Shown: positions 14,200 through 15,965 of the stretch, piece after piece | Layout of the letters: each line of letters begins with the position of its first letter | Numbering within the stretch: the stretch's first letter is position 1 | Origin: Rhodobacterales bacterium 34-62-10 | GTDB taxonomy: Bacteria; Pseudomonadota; Alphaproteobacteria; Rhodobacterales; Rhodobacteraceae | NCBI GenBank assembly: GCA_002282555.1 | Contig: NCJR01000011.1 | Span: 1-15,965, forward strand | Length of the DNA stretch: 15,965 bases | Direction: 5' to 3' | Translations under genes and position numbers: made by a program | The notes under the pieces: generated by a model | Told to the model about the DNA's origin: nothing | Seen by the model: only the letters and a program-made list of their open reading frames with translations | The model's database searches: none

Positions 14200-15080
14200 C
14201 ACAAACCCAACCCCTGACCCTGCGCGCAAGAGCCGAGGCCGAGGCCGCCCGTTTTCCCCCGCTTCTGGCGCGGGCGGAACATTTGGCGGGCACCGTCCTT
14301 CTGGGCGAACATGGCCGCCGCCGCGCTGGGCAAGGGGATGATTTCTGGCAATACCGCCCGGTGCAGCAGGGTGATCCGGCCCGCATGATCGACTGGCGCC
14401 GCTCGGCGCGTGGTGACACCCAGTTCGTGCGCGAACGGGAATGGCAAATCGCGCAAAGCGTGATGCTTTGGGTTGATCAGGCCGCCTCCATGCGTTTCAC
14501 ATCAGAGCCTAATCTGCCCGAAAAGGCTGATCGCGCGCGCTTGCTGGCGCTGTCGGTCGCGGTTTTGCTGGTGCGTGGTGGCGAACGCGTGGGTCTGACG
14601 GGAACGACCCTGCCACCACGCCGCGGCAATGCGCAGCTTTTGCGACTGGCCGAGATGTTCTCGCTGGATGAGGCGTCCGATTACGGTATCCCCGAGGCAC
14701 GGGCCATGATCCCGCAGGCGCGCGCGATGTTTGTCTCTGATTTCCTCTCGGACATTGCCCCCGTGCAGGCCGCTTTAACCAAAGCCGCTGATCGCGGTGT
14801 GCGTGGTATCCTGCTGCAGGTGCTGGACCCCACCGAAGAAGCGTTTCCCTTTCAAGGCCGCACGATTTTCCAAAGCATGGGCGGCACCATTGCCCATGAA
14901 ACCCTGAAGGCAGGCGATCTGCGCGGGCGCTATCTGGAACGTCTGGCAGAACGCAAGGCGGCGCTTGCCGATCTGTGTGGCGCGACGGGCTGGCAATACC
15001 AGTGCCATCACACCGATGCCTCGGCACAATCCGCACTGCTTTGGGTCTGGCGTGCGCTAGAGCGGGGAGCGGTGGTATGA
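14196..15080 (+). CDS. DUF58 domain protein
   Basis: The 294-residue protein has the DUF58 core at about 45-85, with DDFWQYRPVQQGDPARMIDW and RRSARGDTQFVRERE, leading into a VWA-like domain. The MIDAS-type motif, usually DxSxSM, reads DQAASM (94-99): the first serine is replaced, so metal binding is probably weakened. There is no membrane segment, so it is likely cytoplasmic, working with MoxR. The start is the GTG in the GTGA overlap with moxR, and the stop overlaps the next gene (ATGA, 15077-15080), so all three are translationally coupled. Confidence 0.88.
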   Translation: MTQTQPLTLRARAEAEAARFPPLLARAEHLAGTVLLGEHGRRRAGQGDDFWQYRPVQQGDPARMIDWRRSARGDTQFVREREWQIAQSVMLWVDQAASMRFTSEPNLPEKADRARLLALSVAVLLVRGGERVGLTGTTLPPRRGNAQLLRLAEMFSLDEASDYGIPEARAMIPQARAMFVSDFLSDIAPVQAALTKAADRGVRGILLQVLDPTEEAFPFQGRTIFQSMGGTIAHETLKAGDLRGRYLERLAERKAALADLCGATGWQYQCHHTDASAQSALLWVWRALERGAVV

Positions 15081-15965
15081 TGATCGGCCCCATCGGTTTC
15101 GCCGCACCTTGGTTGCTCCTGGGTCTTCTGGCCCTCCCGATCCTCTGGATCATTCTGCGCGCCGTACCGCCCGCGCCGATCCGCCGCCGCTTTCCCGGTG
15201 TCGCCCTGCTGCTGGGCCTCAAGGATGATGACACGGTCACCGACCGCACGCCTTGGTGGTTGTTGCTCCTGCGGATGTTGGCCGTCGCTGCCGTGATCAT
15301 CGGGCTGGCCGGACCTGTTCTGAACCCGCAGCAGGATCGTCAGGCGGGCACTGGGCCGATCCTGATCGTGATGGATGGCGGCTGGCCAGGGGCGCAGGAT
15401 TGGACCAGTCGCGCTGAACTGGCCGACCGCCTTCTCGCCGAAGCCGGGCGTGAAGGGCGCACAGTCGCCATCCTGCGTTTGACCGCGCCCGAGGAAGCTG
15501 CGTTTCAATCCGCCGATCTGTGGCGCTCTCGGATTGCTGGCCTTGCGCCGCAGCCTTGGACACCGACAGCCGCTATGATCGAACGCGCCTTGGAATTGCT
15601 GCCTGAAGGCGGGTTCGAGACACTTTGGTTTACGGATGGTCTGATGATGGAAGGCCGCGACACGCTGCTGGCCGCCCTTGAAGCGCGGGGTCCGGTGCGT
15701 GTCTTTGCGTCGGGCCGGACACCTATGGCATTGCTGCCCGCGGTTTATCAGGATGGTGTATTGCAATTGGCAGCACGACGTGCCGAAGCGGGTGGCGTGC
15801 AGGAATTGTCCATCGCGGCGCATGGATTGGACCCTTCCGGCACACCGCGCATCCTTGCCACGCTACCGCTACGTTTCGATGCTGACGCGACTGAGGCTTT
15901 GACGGAAGCGACCCTGCCCGCCGAATTGCGCGCGCGCATCACCCGGTTTGAGATCGAAGGCATCC
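15077..15965 (+). CDS. BatA N-terminal / DUF4159-type membrane protein (partial)
   Basis: The first 296 codons are present and the gene continues past the right edge, with no stop inside the window. The start ATG overlaps the DUF58 stop (ATGA), and GGGGAG lies 7 nt upstream. The protein begins with a BatA-like N terminus: a helix at about 10-28, a cytoplasmic loop with RRRFPGVALLLGL, then PWWLLLLRMLAV and a second helix at about 60-80. A VWA-like domain follows (ILIVMDGGW, 95-103), where the MIDAS DxSxS is absent. In alphaproteobacteria such proteins are long and end in a DUF4159 domain. That part lies outside the window, so the family name rests on the N terminus and operon order. Confidence 0.72.
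   Translation, partial: MMIGPIGFAAPWLLLGLLALPILWIILRAVPPAPIRRRFPGVALLLGLKDDDTVTDRTPWWLLLLRMLAVAAVIIGLAGPVLNPQQDRQAGTGPILIVMDGGWPGAQDWTSRAELADRLLAEAGREGRTVAILRLTAPEEAAFQSADLWRSRIAGLAPQPWTPTAAMIERALELLPEGGFETLWFTDGLMMEGRDTLLAALEARGPVRVFASGRTPMALLPAVYQDGVLQLAARRAEAGGVQELSIAAHGLDPSGTPRILATLPLRFDADATEALTEATLPAELRARITRFEIEGI

Noticed and set aside
15008..15823. 271-codon minus-strand open frame over the BatA-like gene
   Set aside because: The plus frame has an ATGA overlap, ribosome site, membrane helices and family motifs; the minus frame is Gln/Arg/His-rich shadow.

Overview
The window looks like chromosomal DNA of an alphaproteobacterium, most likely a Rhodobacteraceae/Roseobacter-group organism. 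This is inferred from the protein flavour, GC-rich codon use with dense GTGA/ATGA gene overlaps, and the moxR-DUF58-BatA/DUF4159 gene order. No tRNA, rRNA, CRISPR array or intact mobile element was seen.

Layout. (1) 1-161, minus strand: the start of pstS (phosphate-binding protein), preceded by a three-unit PHO box at 239-271 and a structured leader. (2) 380-2256, plus: a GT4 glycosyltransferase translationally coupled to an inositol-monophosphatase-family enzyme. (3) 2235-2969, minus: an FkbM methyltransferase with a TTG start and a UUCG-tetraloop hairpin in its leader. (4) 3159-8113, plus: a tight run of GTP cyclohydrolase II (ribA), a zinc-less BchC-like dehydrogenase, a divergent 6-pyruvoyl-tetrahydropterin-synthase (PTPS) homologue, a SAM methyltransferase, a stand-alone RibD_C-type reductase and an endonuclease/exonuclease/phosphatase-family enzyme. 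(5) 8114-8444: no gene recognised. (6) 8445-8990, minus: cytochrome b561. (7) 9178-12543, plus: a membrane-lipid-like module of CDP-alcohol phosphatidyltransferase, polytopic sulfatase/LtaS-like phosphotransferase and flippase-like membrane protein. (8) 12535-13134, minus: a DUF1285 protein. (9) 13192-15965, plus: moxR, a DUF58 protein and the start of a BatA/DUF4159 protein that runs off the window.

The part that may be an undescribed system is blocks 2-4, possibly with 7. RibA opens GTP to a diaminopyrimidine. A RibD_C reductase without its deaminase, a PTPS-fold protein that has lost the canonical catalytic residues, an oxidoreductase and a methyltransferase follow in the same run. This gene content suggests a pathway that diverts the early riboflavin/pterin intermediate into a modified, perhaps glycosylated, small molecule; toxoflavin biosynthesis is a known precedent for diverting GTP cyclohydrolase II and RibD-type products. 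The product is not known to me and the pathway is an inference from gene content. RibA could equally be the cell's only GTP cyclohydrolase II. Block 7 has the logic of making or decorating a phospholipid or glycerophosphate-type envelope component; whether it is linked to the pterin-like block is open.
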